Assembly (NCBI GenBank): GCA_965214485.1
Contig: CBDCBW010000009.1
Span: forward strand, 1 to 64,000
Source: JANQRZ01 sp965214485
GTDB lineage: Bacteria > Bacteroidota > Rhodothermia > Rhodothermales > JANQRZ01
Direction: 5' to 3'
DNA: 64,000 nucleotides
The translations under genes were made by a program, and so were the position numbers. This document shows, piece after piece, positions 15,663 through 24,925 of the stretch (the stretch's first letter is position 1; the number at the start of each line of letters is the position of its first letter). The notes below the pieces were generated by a model, which was not told where the DNA came from, ran no database searches, and saw nothing but the letters and a program-made list of their open reading frames with translations.

Positions 15663-16523
15663 TCAGAAGGCGTACGAAATGCGGAAGGCGATCGGCGCGA
15701 ACCCGGCGACGCTCTCGAAGTCTGTCGCCACGAACCCGAGGAGGTCGAAGGCGAACCGGTCGCCGAAGAACCGGACGCCGGGGAGGACGAGCAGGCCGCT
15801 GTCCCCCTCCCCCAAGCCGAAGAACGACTCGGCGAGCAGCTTCACCCCGTTGCTGAGCTGAAGCTCGCCGCCCAACCCGAAGACGGCGCTGTTCGCGATC
15901 TCGACATCGGCGGAGCTGAGGCTCCCCCCAAACGCTCCCCCGACGCCGAACGAGACCGCGCGGGTCTCGTCGCCGAGGGTGACGACGCCGTAGGGGACCG
16001 CGACGAAGCCGTCGCCTCCGTCGCCGACAGCGACGAGCGCGCTCGTCCCCAGCGCCACCTTCGTCGAAGGGGAGCTGTAGACGAGCCCCTTCAGCCCGAT
16101 GAGCGGGGCCACGAACGCATCCTCCCCGAAGCCGACGAAGCCCGTGGCGAGCAGGTCGAGGCCGTCGGTGAGGCCGGCCGTGACGGACGGGTAGAGCACC
16201 GTGAGGTCCCCGCGGAACGCGCCGCCGCCGAGGGTCCGCGCCGTGGGCGCGAAGAACAGCCGCGTCCCGACCGGGTCCGTCCGAAAGAACCGCCCCCGAA
16301 GGAGCGGCCCGACCAGGGCGACCCGGTCCCGGCTGAACTCCCGCCGAACGCCGTCGCGCGTGACGATCACGAGCGGGTCCGCCGACTCGTCCGCCACCGT
16401 GCCGACGTAGACGGCCCCGTCGACGAGGACCACGCGGCGGAGGCTGTCGTCCTGCGCCAGGGCCGAGGACGCGAGGGGGAGCGAGACGAGGAGGGCGAAC
16501 AGGAAAACCGCAGAGCGGACCAT
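15663..16523 (-). CDS. Secreted protein, probable outer-membrane barrel (286 aa)
   Basis: The start at 16523 gives a signal peptide (MVRSAVFLFALLVSLPLASSALAQ). After a short domain with VVLVDGAVYVGTVADESADPLVIVTRDG, the rest is Gly-rich alternating beta structure (FGVGGAFGGSL, LLVLPGVRFFGDRFAFDLLGF) and the chain ends in an aromatic residue (RISYAF), a usual barrel signal. No named family is recognised. It lies downstream of the ABC-2 exporter genes on the same strand with a 67-bp gap. Confidence 0.65.
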   Translation of the reverse strand: MVRSAVFLFALLVSLPLASSALAQDDSLRRVVLVDGAVYVGTVADESADPLVIVTRDGVRREFSRDRVALVGPLLRGRFFRTDPVGTRLFFAPTARTLGGGAFRGDLTVLYPSVTAGLTDGLDLLATGFVGFGEDAFVAPLIGLKGLVYSSPSTKVALGTSALVAVGDGGDGFVAVPYGVVTLGDETRAVSFGVGGAFGGSLSSADVEIANSAVFGLGGELQLSNGVKLLAESFFGLGEGDSGLLVLPGVRFFGDRFAFDLLGFVATDFESVAGFAPIAFRISYAF

Positions 16524-16590
16524 CGGGGTGACGCCGGAGCGCCGGAAGGTGAAGAAGCGAGCTTGCAACGCTCAAGCCGCCGAGGGTTCC

Positions 16591-17886
16591 CTACGCGTAA
16601 CGCACCCACCGCGCCAGATCGCGGAAGGTCGCCTTCTTCCCGTACATCAGAATCCCGACCCGGTAGATGCGGCTCGCCAGCCAGATCGTCCCGACGAACG
16701 ACAGGGCGAGCAGCGCGAGCGCGAGCCCCATTTGCCAGAACGGAACGTCGGTCGCCGCCGCGCGGACCACCATCAGGATCGGCGAGAAGAACGGGACGAG
16801 CGAGAGCGCCACCGAGGCCGGGGCGTCGGGGTTGTCGGCGATGAAGGGGAGGAAGAGCGCGGGCAGGATGACCGGGATGAGGATCGGTGCCTGCAGGCTC
16901 TGCGCGTCGCTCTCCTGCTCCACGGCGGAGCCGACGGCGGCGAAGAGGCTGCCGTAGAGCAGGTAGCCGCCGAGGAAGAAGAGCAGGAAGTACGCGATCA
17001 GGTCGAACGGAATGTCGGCGGCGCTGAAGCCCGACGGGTCGAACGGGAGCTCCTGGAGCTCCGCCGCCTCGGCCCCGGCGAGCGCGGCGGGATCCACTGC
17101 CGTCCCGAGCACGGCTCCGGCGGCGAACAGCCCCGCGACGGCGAGCACCACCCACAGCACGAACTGCGTCAGCCCGACCGCCCCGATGCCGAGGACTTTG
17201 CCCATCATGAGCTGAAACGGCTTCGCGCTCGAGGCCACGACCTCGACGATCCGGTTGGTCTTCTCCTCGATCACGCCGCGCATCACCATCGCGCCGTAGA
17301 CGAACATGGCGATGTAGATGACGAAGCCCATCGCGTAGCCCAGGCCGGAGTAGAGCCACGTCGTGTCCTCGGCCTCGCCGTCGTCGGTCAGCGCGACCAT
17401 CCGCATCCCCACGCCCGCCTCCGCCGCCCGGAGCACGTCCTCCGACGCGCCCGCCGCCCGGAGCCGCGCCCGGCGGACGACGTCCTCGACGGCCCGCTGC
17501 AAGCGGACCTGCGCCGAGAAGCCGCCGACGCCCTCGGAGTAGAACGCCGCCTCTTCGCTCCCGTCGAGCAGCCGTGCCGGGAGCACGAAGTAGCCGTCGA
17601 GCGCGCCGCGCTCGACGCGGGCGCGGAGGCTGTCGAGCGGCGCGTCCTCGACCATCGCCGAGTAGTTGGCCGGGAGCTGCTCCGCGAGCGCGTCGCCGAG
17701 TTGGCCGGTCTCGTCGACGATGGTGACGGTCCGCGCCCCGCCCTCCTGCGTCATCACGCCGACGCCGACCGAGACGCCGACGAGCGCGAGCAGCATCACC
17801 GGCGCGAGGAGCGTGGCGACGAGGAAGGTCTTGGTGCGGACCCGGCGGAGGTACTCGCTCCGGACGATGAGCGCAATCTTGTTCAT
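16591..17886 (-). CDS. ABC-2 type permease (NatB-like)
   Basis: The 431-residue protein opens MNKIALIVRSEYLRRVRTKTFL, with a first membrane segment at about 23-45, a long extracytoplasmic domain, then a cluster of membrane segments from about residue 180 onward. The phrase GAMVMRGVIEEKTNRIVEVV is diagnostic of NatB/ABC-2 permeases. Its ATG overlaps the stop of the ATPase gene (ATGA, 17883-17886), so the two are translationally coupled. NatAB-type pumps export sodium or other substrates; the cargo here is unknown. Confidence 0.9.
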   Translation of the reverse strand: MNKIALIVRSEYLRRVRTKTFLVATLLAPVMLLALVGVSVGVGVMTQEGGARTVTIVDETGQLGDALAEQLPANYSAMVEDAPLDSLRARVERGALDGYFVLPARLLDGSEEAAFYSEGVGGFSAQVRLQRAVEDVVRRARLRAAGASEDVLRAAEAGVGMRMVALTDDGEAEDTTWLYSGLGYAMGFVIYIAMFVYGAMVMRGVIEEKTNRIVEVVASSAKPFQLMMGKVLGIGAVGLTQFVLWVVLAVAGLFAAGAVLGTAVDPAALAGAEAAELQELPFDPSGFSAADIPFDLIAYFLLFFLGGYLLYGSLFAAVGSAVEQESDAQSLQAPILIPVILPALFLPFIADNPDAPASVALSLVPFFSPILMVVRAAATDVPFWQMGLALALLALSFVGTIWLASRIYRVGILMYGKKATFRDLARWVRYA

Positions 17887-18890
17887 CGGGAGACCAGTGC
17901 GGAGGCTTGAGGGAGTGAGGAGCTTGCCTCGTCGGTCGAGTCGGAGCGACCGGTCCCCCGCTCCTCCGATCCTCCAGCCCCCCGGTCTCCACTCACCGCC
18001 ATCACGAAAATCTCCGAGAGCGGCGGCTCGTTTAGCTCGAAGCGGTAGAGGTCGTCCACGCTGGGGAGGGCGGTTTCGAGGACCTGCCGCGCGGTGGTCT
18101 CGCCGAGGAGCCGGAACTCGGCGTGGCCGGCAGTGCGCGAGCGGACGCGGATGGCCCCGCTGGCTTCGAGCCGGTCGAGGAAGCCGTCGTCGCCGCTGAA
18201 CTCGACCGTGACGGTGTTTTTGCCGAAGGAGCGCTTGACGTCGCGGAGCGGGCCGTGGAGCACCTCGCGCCCGCCCGCAATGAGGAAGATGTCGTCGCAC
18301 AGCTGCTCGACCTGCTCCATCCGGTGGCTGGCGAAGAGGATCGTCCGGCCCGCCTCGCGGAGCTCGAGGATGATGTCCTGGAGCAGCGCCGCGTTGATCG
18401 GGTCGAGGCCGGAGAACGGCTCGTCGAAGATCAGAAGCTGCGGGTCGTGGAGGATCGTGGCGATGAACTGGACCTTCTGCTGCATCCCCTTCGACAGCTC
18501 CTCGACGCGCTTCCCCGCCCAGTCGCGCGCGTCGAAGCGGTCGAGCCAACTCCGAGCCGCAGCCCGGGCCTCGCCCGTGGACAGCCCCTTCAGCTGGCCG
18601 AGGTAGACGAGCTGCTCGCCGACTTTCATCTTGCGGTAGAGCCCGCGCTCCTCGGGCAGATACCCCATCCGCTGCTGCGACGCCGGGCCGACGGCCTCGC
18701 CGCCGAACGTCACGGTCCCCTCGTCGGGACTCGTGATGTAGGTGATCATCCGGATCGTCGAGGTCTTGCCCGCCCCGTTGGGCCCGAGGATGCCGAAGAT
18801 GCGGCCGGGCTCCACCGCGAACGAGACGCCGTCCACGGCGAGGTGCGCCCCGTAGCGCTTGGTGACGGTGTCGACGACGAGCCTGGACAT
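17883..18890 (-). CDS. ABC transporter ATP-binding protein (NatA-like)
   Basis: Walker A GPNGAGKT, signature LSKGMQQK, Walker B LLIFDEPFSGLDP and switch His (FASHRMEQVEQ) are present in order. After the ATPase core is the C-terminal extension typical of NatA/CcmA-like proteins (DDLYRFELNEPPLSEIFV) and a low-complexity tail. It energises the permease encoded immediately downstream by a 4-bp overlap. Confidence 0.92.
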   Translation of the reverse strand: MSRLVVDTVTKRYGAHLAVDGVSFAVEPGRIFGILGPNGAGKTSTIRMITYITSPDEGTVTFGGEAVGPASQQRMGYLPEERGLYRKMKVGEQLVYLGQLKGLSTGEARAAARSWLDRFDARDWAGKRVEELSKGMQQKVQFIATILHDPQLLIFDEPFSGLDPINAALLQDIILELREAGRTILFASHRMEQVEQLCDDIFLIAGGREVLHGPLRDVKRSFGKNTVTVEFSGDDGFLDRLEASGAIRVRSRTAGHAEFRLLGETTARQVLETALPSVDDLYRFELNEPPLSEIFVMAVSGDRGAGGSEERGTGRSDSTDEASSSLPQASALVSR

Positions 18891-19005
18891 GGAGCGGTGC
18901 GGTGGGTGAGCGGGTCCTCTATTCGCACTCCGTCGCTGGAAGTTTCAGCCTAACCCCCCGTCCAGTTTGCGGTCACTCGCTGCGCTCATTCCCGGCTGCA
19001 CCGGA

Positions 19006-19030
19006 CTGTCCCCCTTGTCAAGGGGGACAG
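19006..19030. terminator. Perfect 25-bp palindrome, candidate bidirectional terminator
   Basis: Arms CTGTCCCCCTTG and its complement surround a single central base. It lies between the 3' end of the small gene at 19089 (minus) and the start of the NatA gene, and on the plus strand is followed by CTTTCT. It could terminate transcription or be a dispersed palindrome. Confidence 0.5.
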
Positions 19031-19088
19031 CTTTCTGATCCCTGAGCGAAGGGACTCGTCCCGAAGCGATGGATCGGCGAGCGGGGGG

Positions 19089-19376
19089 TTACAGCAGCGC
19101 TACGCGGTCCTCGGGGATGGGCAGGAGGTACTGCGGCTCCATCGCCTCCTCGTGGATGCCGAACTCGCCCGTCCCCCGGAAGTCCACGGCGACGAACTGC
19201 TCGCTGACGTGCAGCACCTCGCCGATGCCGTAGAACGTCGGTGCCGGGCCGTAATAGACCAGGTCGCCCACGGCGAGCGTACCGCGCCGCGCCTGCCGGA
19301 AGTACGGGTAGACCGTCGGCAGGAGCTCCAGCCGGTAGGCGGGGCGGTGGCGTCTGAAAAAGGCAGTCGGTTCCAT
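19089..19376 (-). CDS. Small hypothetical protein with SH3-like beta pattern (95 aa)
   Basis: The protein reads MEPTAFFRRHRPAYRLELLP, then GTLAVGDLVYYGPAPTFYGIG, then EQFVAVDFRGTGEFGIHEEAM. Alternating short strands with Gly turns suggest a small beta-barrel that could bind protein or nucleic acid. No named family is recognised. It stands alone between the ABC genes and the DUF4290-like gene on the other strand. Confidence 0.6.
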   Translation of the reverse strand: MEPTAFFRRHRPAYRLELLPTVYPYFRQARRGTLAVGDLVYYGPAPTFYGIGEVLHVSEQFVAVDFRGTGEFGIHEEAMEPQYLLPIPEDRVALL

Positions 19377-19503
19377 CGGGAATCGGGGAGCGAGGGGGTT
19401 AAACTACGGCCTGTTTGCGCCCGGTGCAGAACCATTCCCGGCACCCTTCGGTATAGGCCGGTCAAGACAGGGCTTATCTCACTTCTGGCAGGACGCACGC
19501 CGT

Positions 19504-19779
19504 ATGCAGTACGATGACAAGATTATGGATCGGCAGGTCGGGCGCAACGCTCAACTCTTCGCGCAGGCCGTTGCCGAGCTAAGCTCCGAGGAGGAGCGCT
19601 ATCCGTACCTCCGCATCCTTGTCTCGGTGATCGAGCAGGCCCACCCCGAGTGGGGCCAGGCTCCCGAGAAGGACCGCCACATCGCCGACCTCGCCCGCGC
19701 CCTCAGCGGCGACGCCCTCGACGGGGAGGAGACGGCCCGCGTCGTCCGCGCCCGCGACGAGGAGCGCGGACACCGGTAG
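19504..19779 (+). CDS. DUF4290-like small protein (91 aa)
   Basis: MQYDDKIMDRQVGRNAQLFAQAV and EEERYPYLRILVSVIEQAHPEWGQ fit the pattern of the DUF4290 family, a Bacteroidota-specific family that opens with a YNT-EYGRNIQ-like segment. The C-terminus is short and charged. Function is unknown. It is transcribed alone from the plus strand, with minus-strand genes on both sides. Confidence 0.55.
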   Translation: MQYDDKIMDRQVGRNAQLFAQAVAELSSEEERYPYLRILVSVIEQAHPEWGQAPEKDRHIADLARALSGDALDGEETARVVRARDEERGHR

Positions 19780-19902
19780 CGGTTACGGCGCTGCTTCGTT
19801 GAAAAGCTCGAATTCTGTCCTCTCGACCGAGCGAAGACGCAGCGTGTCGCAGCGCGTGGAGCGCTTCTCTCCTGCCTCAAAGGTTGAGTTTGTGGCACAA
19901 GC

Positions 19903-20436
19903 CTACTTCACCCGGTCCGGGTTGGCCGCGACGAAATTCGCCCACGACTTGAACTTGCCGGTCGGGCCGGCCTCGACGCGGCGGGCGTGGCAGAGGGCGA
20001 CCCCGAGCGCGTCGGAGGCGTCGAGGCCGCGGTCCTCGGCCAGCTTCAGTTGGGCGCGGACCATGAACCAGACCTGCTCCTTCGCCGCGTTGCCATTCCC
20101 GACGACGGCCTTTTTGATCTCGCGCGGGGCGTACTGCGTCACCGGAATCTGGTGGTCGAGCGCGGCCTTCATCACGAAGCCCTGCACCTGCCCGAGCTTG
20201 AGCATCGCCTGCGCGTTCTTCCCCATGAACGGCATCTCGATGGCGAGTTCGTCGGGTGTGTGCCGCTCGATGAGCGCGTCTACGGCCTCGCCGATCTTCT
20301 GGAGACGCACCATCAGGTCGAGCTTCGCGGGCGGCTCGACGGTGCCGTAGTCGAGGACAGTCTCGCGCGAGCCTTCGACCGCCAGCACGCCGAAGCCGGT
20401 GTGCCGCGTGCCGGGGTCGATGCCGAGGATGATCAT
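19903..20436 (-). CDS. ruvC: Crossover junction endodeoxyribonuclease RuvC
   Basis: The 177-residue protein has the RuvC fold start MIILGIDPGTRHTGFG with Asp7, the second acidic residue in LAIEMPF (Glu67), and the pair in LDASDALGVALCH (Asp139, Asp142). RuvC resolves Holliday junctions with RuvAB, which are not in the window. It lies 45 bp downstream of yebC on the same strand, a common yebC-ruvC arrangement. Length is normal. Confidence 0.96.
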   Translation of the reverse strand: MIILGIDPGTRHTGFGVLAVEGSRETVLDYGTVEPPAKLDLMVRLQKIGEAVDALIERHTPDELAIEMPFMGKNAQAMLKLGQVQGFVMKAALDHQIPVTQYAPREIKKAVVGNGNAAKEQVWFMVRAQLKLAEDRGLDASDALGVALCHARRVEAGPTGKFKSWANFVAANPDRVK

Positions 20437-20463
20437 GGGTCGCCGGACCGGAGCCGGGAAGCC

Positions 20464-20498
20464 TAATCGGACAGGGCCGGCTTAATCGGACAGGGCCG
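20464..20498. repeat. Stop-spanning tandem duplication at the yebC end
   Basis: TAATCGGACAGGGCCG occurs at 20464-20479 and 20483-20498, period 19 bp. The copy boundary coincides with the yebC stop codon (20482-20484, read TAA on the minus strand). Confidence 0.85.
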
Positions 20499-21231
20499 AG
20501 AGCGCCGCTTGGTCTAGCTCCAGGGTTGTGAACACGTCCTGTACGTCCTGCAGCTCTTCGAGGGCGTCGACGAGGCGGAGGACCTTGGCGGCGTCGTCCG
20601 CGCCGAGGCTCGTCGTGGTCGTCGGGAGGCGGACGAGCCCGGCCTCGGCGGGTTCGATCCCTGCGCCCTCAAGCGCGTCCTGCACGGCGGCGAACGTCTC
20701 GAGCGGCGTGGTGACGACGAAGTGGCCGTCCTCCTGCTTCAAGTCCTCGGCTCCGGCTTCGGCGACGAGGAGGAAGAGGTCGTCCTCGCTCTGCCCGGCG
20801 GCGTCGATCTCGACCCGCCCTTTGCGCTCGAACAGGTAGGCGACGGAGCCGGAGGTGCCGAGGTTGCCGCCGTGCTTGCTGAAGGCGTGGCGCACGTCGG
20901 CCACGGTGCGGTTGGTGTTGTCGGTGAGGCACTCGACGAAGAGGGCGACGCCGCCGGGACCGTAGCCCTCGTAGCTCATCTCCTCGTAGTCCGCGCCCTC
21001 GATCTCGCCGGTGCCGCGCTTGACGGCGCGCTCGATGTTGTCCTTCGGCATGTTCTCCGCCTTCGCCTTGTCCACGGCGAGCGCGAGGCGGGGGTTCATG
21101 TCGATGTTGCCGCCGCCCTCGCGCGCGGCGATCATCATGTCGCGCGTGATGCGGGCCCAGATTTTGGAGCGCCGCGCGTCGGCGACGCCCTTCTTGCGCT
21201 TGACCTTCGACCACTTGTTATGACCTGCCAT
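20482..21231 (-). CDS. yebC: YebC/PmpR-family protein (249 aa)
   Basis: The start MAGHNKWSKVKRKKGVADARRSKIW and the blocks NPRLALAVDKAKAENMPKDNIERA, YEGYGPGGVALFVECLTDNTNRT and FSKHGGNLG identify the family, with the normal three-domain length. YebC proteins act as transcription regulators or, in some members, help ribosomes through proline-rich stretches. ATG 21231 is chosen because the family begins MAGHSKW; the in-frame upstream extension is Pro/Gly-rich and non-conserved. Ends with a duplicated stop region. Confidence 0.95.
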   Translation of the reverse strand: MAGHNKWSKVKRKKGVADARRSKIWARITRDMMIAAREGGGNIDMNPRLALAVDKAKAENMPKDNIERAVKRGTGEIEGADYEEMSYEGYGPGGVALFVECLTDNTNRTVADVRHAFSKHGGNLGTSGSVAYLFERKGRVEIDAAGQSEDDLFLLVAEAGAEDLKQEDGHFVVTTPLETFAAVQDALEGAGIEPAEAGLVRLPTTTTSLGADDAAKVLRLVDALEELQDVQDVFTTLELDQAALSALSD

Positions 21232-21296
21232 CGCTCCGGTGTTTGTTGGGGGCAGGAATATACCTCCGCCCCCGCCGGGGCGATCCCGGCCCGGAC

Positions 21297-22460
21297 TCAG
21301 CGCACCGCCCCGCGCGCATCGACGGCCCACCGCTCGACGACCTCTTCCCCGTCCACGACGACCAGGTCCTCCTGCGTGGCGACGGCGACGCAGGCGTGGT
21401 TCGGGACGACGCGGACGCGGTCGCCGACGTCGAGCGTGGCGGCACCGGGGACCCTGACCCAGCCGTGCTCCTCGGAGAGCGCGAAGAGGTCGGCGTGCGG
21501 GAGGGCGACCATCCGCTCGGGGTTGTAGAGGAGGACGCCGAAGCCGCGCGTGCCCCAGCCGGTGTCGCTCGTGAAGACCTTCTTGCCGGCGTCGAGGAAG
21601 AGGCGCGAGCCGCCGCGCTCATCGGGCTGCTTCGAGACCACGGTGGCGTAGACCGTGAGCGCGCAGTCGGCGAGCGTGGCCGACCCGAGGGCGACCTGCT
21701 CGGCGTCGTGGAAGGCGTAGTTGCCGGGGCGGATTTCGGTGATGCGGAACGGGCCGCGCTCGGCGTTTTCGAAGACGCTCACCGTCGGGGTCGAGCCGGC
21801 GGACAGCTCGGCGGCGGCGTCGAGGGTGCCGGCGGCGTGGAGGCGCGCGGCGAGGCTGAGGAGGCGGTCGCGCTCTTCGCTCATGGTGCGGACGAGCGCC
21901 TCGGCGGGCGTCTCGCCCTCAGTCGGCCCGAAGTAGCTCTGCCCGCCGTGCGTGAGCAGGCCGGCGAGCCTCAGCCCGGGCAGGTCGCGGACGGCTCGGG
22001 CGAGCGCGGCGGCGTGCGGACTGTCCCACGCGACTCCGCAGCGCCCGTGCCCAGTATCGACCTCGACAAGGACCTCCGCCTCGGCCCCGCGCTCGGCGAA
22101 GAACGACGCCGCGAGCCGAGCCCCGGCGACGGTGTCCACACAGAACGAGATCCGCGTGCCCGCTTCCATCAGCCGGTGCAGCCGTGCCCACTTCGCCGCG
22201 CCGACGACGCAGTAGGCAAGGCGGATGTCCCCGAACCCAGCGTCGGCGAAGACCTCGGCCTCCCCCGTCTTGGCGACAGCGACGCCGCGCGCGCCGAGGT
22301 CGCGCTGCCGCCGGGCAATTGCGGCGGACTTGTGGGCCTTGAGGTGCGGCCGGAGGGCGACGCCGTGGGCGTCGGCGCGAGCCTGCATCCGGCGGAGGTT
22401 GGCGTCGAGGCGGTGCTGCTCGACGAGCAGGCATGGCGTGGCGAGGTCGGAGAGGATCAT
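21297..22460 (-). CDS. PLP-dependent D-threonine aldolase / D-serine dehydratase-like enzyme
   Basis: The alanine-racemase-like N-terminal barrel starts MILSDLATPCLLVEQHRLDAN with the PLP lysine motif RPHLKAHKS near residue 41. Later motifs are VEVDTGHGRCGV, GLLTHGGQSY, ELSAGSTPT and RPGNYAFHDA. The metal-binding pair in the C-terminal domain appears as PNHAC. These enzymes split D-threonine to glycine and acetaldehyde or dehydrate D-serine. The substrate cannot be fixed from sequence. It is a monocistronic minus-strand gene with TACCTTCC, a promoter-like word, upstream. Confidence 0.85.
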   Translation of the reverse strand: MILSDLATPCLLVEQHRLDANLRRMQARADAHGVALRPHLKAHKSAAIARRQRDLGARGVAVAKTGEAEVFADAGFGDIRLAYCVVGAAKWARLHRLMEAGTRISFCVDTVAGARLAASFFAERGAEAEVLVEVDTGHGRCGVAWDSPHAAALARAVRDLPGLRLAGLLTHGGQSYFGPTEGETPAEALVRTMSEERDRLLSLAARLHAAGTLDAAAELSAGSTPTVSVFENAERGPFRITEIRPGNYAFHDAEQVALGSATLADCALTVYATVVSKQPDERGGSRLFLDAGKKVFTSDTGWGTRGFGVLLYNPERMVALPHADLFALSEEHGWVRVPGAATLDVGDRVRVVPNHACVAVATQEDLVVVDGEEVVERWAVDARGAVR

Positions 22461-22695
22461 AGCGAGCGGGGCTGCGCCGGAAGGTACGTCGGCTTCCGTT
22501 CCGCCGGAGGGGCGGCAGCGTGGGCTCGGGGAGACGGGCCTACCGAGGGTTCCACGCTGCCCCGCTGAGGTTTTCCCTGATTTTGCTACTCGTTGGAACA
22601 GACAGGCAAGCCCTCCCTTTCACCTGTCCCTTCTGACACCGCCCCTCCCCGCCGGCTCCCGCCCCTCTCTGCCGGCTCCCTCGTCTTCGGCGCAG

Positions 22696-23646
22696 ATGAG
22701 CCGCCCGGCCTTATCATCCCTTCTCAACATCGTGTCTCGGACCTCACGCTCGCCTCGCGTCCTTCTCCCCTGCGCCCTCTGCGTCGCGCTCGTCGGCAGC
22801 CTCTTTCTCGGTTGCGATACCGACAGCGTGGCCGAGCCGCTCCCCGACGAGGGCTTCGTCGAGGTCAACGGGACCACCCTCTACTACGAGCGTACCGGGG
22901 AAGGCGAGCCCATCGTGCTCGTCCACGGGTACCCCCTCTCGGGCGGCCTCTTCCGCGACAACCGCGATGCCCTCGACGACGGCTACACCGTGATCACGCT
23001 CGACCTCCGCGGCTACGGCCGGAGCACGGCCCCCGACAGCGCTGCCACGATCGAGACCTACGCCCAGGACGTGCTCGACGTGATGACGGAGCTCGGCGTG
23101 GAGGAGGCCATCGTCGGCGGGATGTCGATGGGCGGTCCCATCGTCTTCGAGATGTACCGCCGCGCGCCGGAGCGCTTCCGGGGCATGATCCTCATCGACA
23201 CGACGCCTGCCCCCGCGTCGCCGGCCGAGGCCGGGCTGTGGCGCGGCGTTGCCAACCAGGCCCGGCAGGAGGGCGTCCCCTCGCTCGTCCCGTTCCTCCT
23301 CAAGGACATGCTCACGGGCGCCACGCGGATGGACGAGCCGGCGCTCGCGTCCTACCTCAGCGGCATCATCGAAGACGCCTCGCTCGACGCCGCCGTCGCC
23401 GGGGCGAACGCGCTCCGCACGCGGCCCGATTCCCGCCCGACGCTACCGACGATCACCGTCCCGACGCTCATCCTCACCGGCGTCGAGGACACGATCTACC
23501 CCTTCGAGACGGCGCGCGACATGGACGCGGCGATCCCGAACTCGACGCTCTCGCTGCCGGCGGGCGCGGCCCACGCCGCGATCATCGAGGCCGCCGACCG
23601 GGCCAACACCGCCATCCGCGAGTGGGCCAACGGCCTTGACGACTGA
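22696..23646 (+). CDS. Lipoprotein alpha/beta hydrolase
   Basis: The start at 22696 gives a signal peptide with lipobox LFLGC (Cys40). The hydrolase fold follows: HGYPLSGGLFRDN, the nucleophile elbow GMSMGG with Ser144, the acid in TGVEDTIYPFE, and the His in AGAAHAAIIEA. Such proteins are chloroperoxidase/esterase-like; the substrate is unknown. It is first of a row of plus-strand genes (hydrolase, PfpI, SodC, catalase, dehydrogenases), so a role in detoxification outside the inner membrane is plausible. Confidence 0.85.
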   Translation: MSRPALSSLLNIVSRTSRSPRVLLPCALCVALVGSLFLGCDTDSVAEPLPDEGFVEVNGTTLYYERTGEGEPIVLVHGYPLSGGLFRDNRDALDDGYTVITLDLRGYGRSTAPDSAATIETYAQDVLDVMTELGVEEAIVGGMSMGGPIVFEMYRRAPERFRGMILIDTTPAPASPAEAGLWRGVANQARQEGVPSLVPFLLKDMLTGATRMDEPALASYLSGIIEDASLDAAVAGANALRTRPDSRPTLPTITVPTLILTGVEDTIYPFETARDMDAAIPNSTLSLPAGAAHAAIIEAADRANTAIREWANGLDD

Positions 23647-23688
23647 TGCCGCCCCTTCTCTTCCCTCCCTTCACCTCCACCCCTCTCT

Positions 23689-24264
23689 ATGTCTGACCAA
23701 CTGCAAGACCGCCGCATCGCCATCCTCATTGCGCCGCGCGGCACCGAAGAGCCGGAGTTCGCCCAACCCAAGCAGGCCATCGAGGACGCCGGCGGCTCCG
23801 TCACCGTCGTCAGCACCGAGGCCGGCCAGGCCGAGACCGTCAACGACGACCTCGACCCCGGCGGCAGCTACGCCATCGACGCGACCATCTCCGAGGTCTC
23901 GGCCGACGACTTCGACGGACTCGTGATCCCCGGCGGGACGGTCGGCGCGGACAAGCTGCGCGCTAGCGACGCCGCCGTGGCCTTCGTCCGCGATTTCTTC
24001 GAGCAGGCCAAGCCCGTCGGCGCGATCTGCCACGGGCCGTGGGTCCTCGCCGAGGCCGACGTGCTCGACGGCCGCACCGTGACCTCGTACCACTCGCTCC
24101 AGACCGACCTCCGCAACGCGGGTGCGACGTGGGTCGACGAGGAGGTCCACGTCGACCAGGGCTTGGTGACGAGCCGCGACCCCGACGACCTGCCGGCCTT
24201 CTGCGCGAAGCTCGTCGAGGAGTTCGCCGAGGGCAAACACCAGGCCCAGGCCCGCAGCGCCTAG
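23689..24264 (+). CDS. DJ-1/PfpI-family protein
   Basis: The 191-residue protein has the class I glutaminase-like fold: RRIAILIAPRGTEEPEF with the conserved Glu, GGTVGADKLR, and the nucleophile elbow AICHGPWVL with Cys114-His115. Family members serve as peptidases, glyoxalases or protein deglycases under stress. Its place between a hydrolase and superoxide dismutase fits a carbonyl-stress role. The start is preceded by a long pyrimidine run (CCTCCACCCCTCTCT). Confidence 0.88.
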   Translation: MSDQLQDRRIAILIAPRGTEEPEFAQPKQAIEDAGGSVTVVSTEAGQAETVNDDLDPGGSYAIDATISEVSADDFDGLVIPGGTVGADKLRASDAAVAFVRDFFEQAKPVGAICHGPWVLAEADVLDGRTVTSYHSLQTDLRNAGATWVDEEVHVDQGLVTSRDPDDLPAFCAKLVEEFAEGKHQAQARSA

Positions 24265-24283
24265 CGGCACGCGGCCACCTCAA

Positions 24284-24305
24284 GCGAGGCACGCCTCGCC
24301 CCTAC
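24284..24305. repeat. REP-like half palindrome
   Basis: GCGAGG-CACG-CCTCGC is followed by CCCTAC, so the minus strand reads GTAGGGGCGAGG, the same opening as the REP-like palindromes at 15348 and 46072. It lies between the PfpI and sodC genes. Confidence 0.5.
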
Positions 24306-24328
24306 CTCTTCTTCCCATCTCTCCTCCC

Positions 24329-24889
24329 ATGCGCCTCTCCCTCAAGCTCCTCCTCTTCCTCCTCCCGCTCGCCCTCTTTGTCGGCTGCGACAGCGACGGC
24401 GACGACGACGACGCCCGCACGGCCACCGCAGCCATGGCCTCCCCGGCGGACACCACGACCGGCGTGAGCGGCACCGTCACGTTCACCTCGACCGACGACG
24501 GCGTCCGCATCGACGCCGACCTCCGGGGCCTGAGCGAAGGCGACCACGGGGTCCACCTCCACACGACCGGCTCCTGCGAGCTCGGCGACTCCGACAACGA
24601 CGGCGTCCTCGAAATCGCCGGGGCCGCCGGCGGGCACTACGACCCGCGCGGCACGAACAACCACGGGGCCCCCGACGACGACCTCGACGACAAGCACCTC
24701 GGCGACTTCGGCAACGTCACCGCCGGCGCAGACGGCCGGGCGACGAAGACGCTTGAGGTCGACGACCTCGCGTTCTCGAGCGTGCTAGGGCGCGCCATGA
24801 TCGTCCACAGCGGGCGCGACGACCTCGAAACCGACCCGGGCGGCAACTCCGGCACGCGCATCGGCTGCGCGCTCGTCCTCGCAGACTGA
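24329..24889 (+). CDS. sodC: Cu/Zn superoxide dismutase, lipoprotein
   Basis: A lipobox signal peptide (LPLALFVGC, Cys20) leads to an Asp-rich linker and the SodC domain: copper ligands in HGVHLHTTGSC (His76, His78), bridging His103 in GGHYDPRG, zinc ligands in the loop containing NNHGAP and DDKHLGDFGN, and the last copper His in AMIVHSG. The conserved disulfide can form between Cys83 and the Cys in RIGCALV. It removes superoxide outside the cytoplasmic membrane; the peroxide formed could be handled by the catalase encoded next. Confidence 0.93.
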   Translation: MRLSLKLLLFLLPLALFVGCDSDGDDDDARTATAAMASPADTTTGVSGTVTFTSTDDGVRIDADLRGLSEGDHGVHLHTTGSCELGDSDNDGVLEIAGAAGGHYDPRGTNNHGAPDDDLDDKHLGDFGNVTAGADGRATKTLEVDDLAFSSVLGRAMIVHSGRDDLETDPGGNSGTRIGCALVLAD

Positions 24890-24925
24890 GCCCCACCTCT
24901 CCTCCCCTCTCAACTCCCCACATCC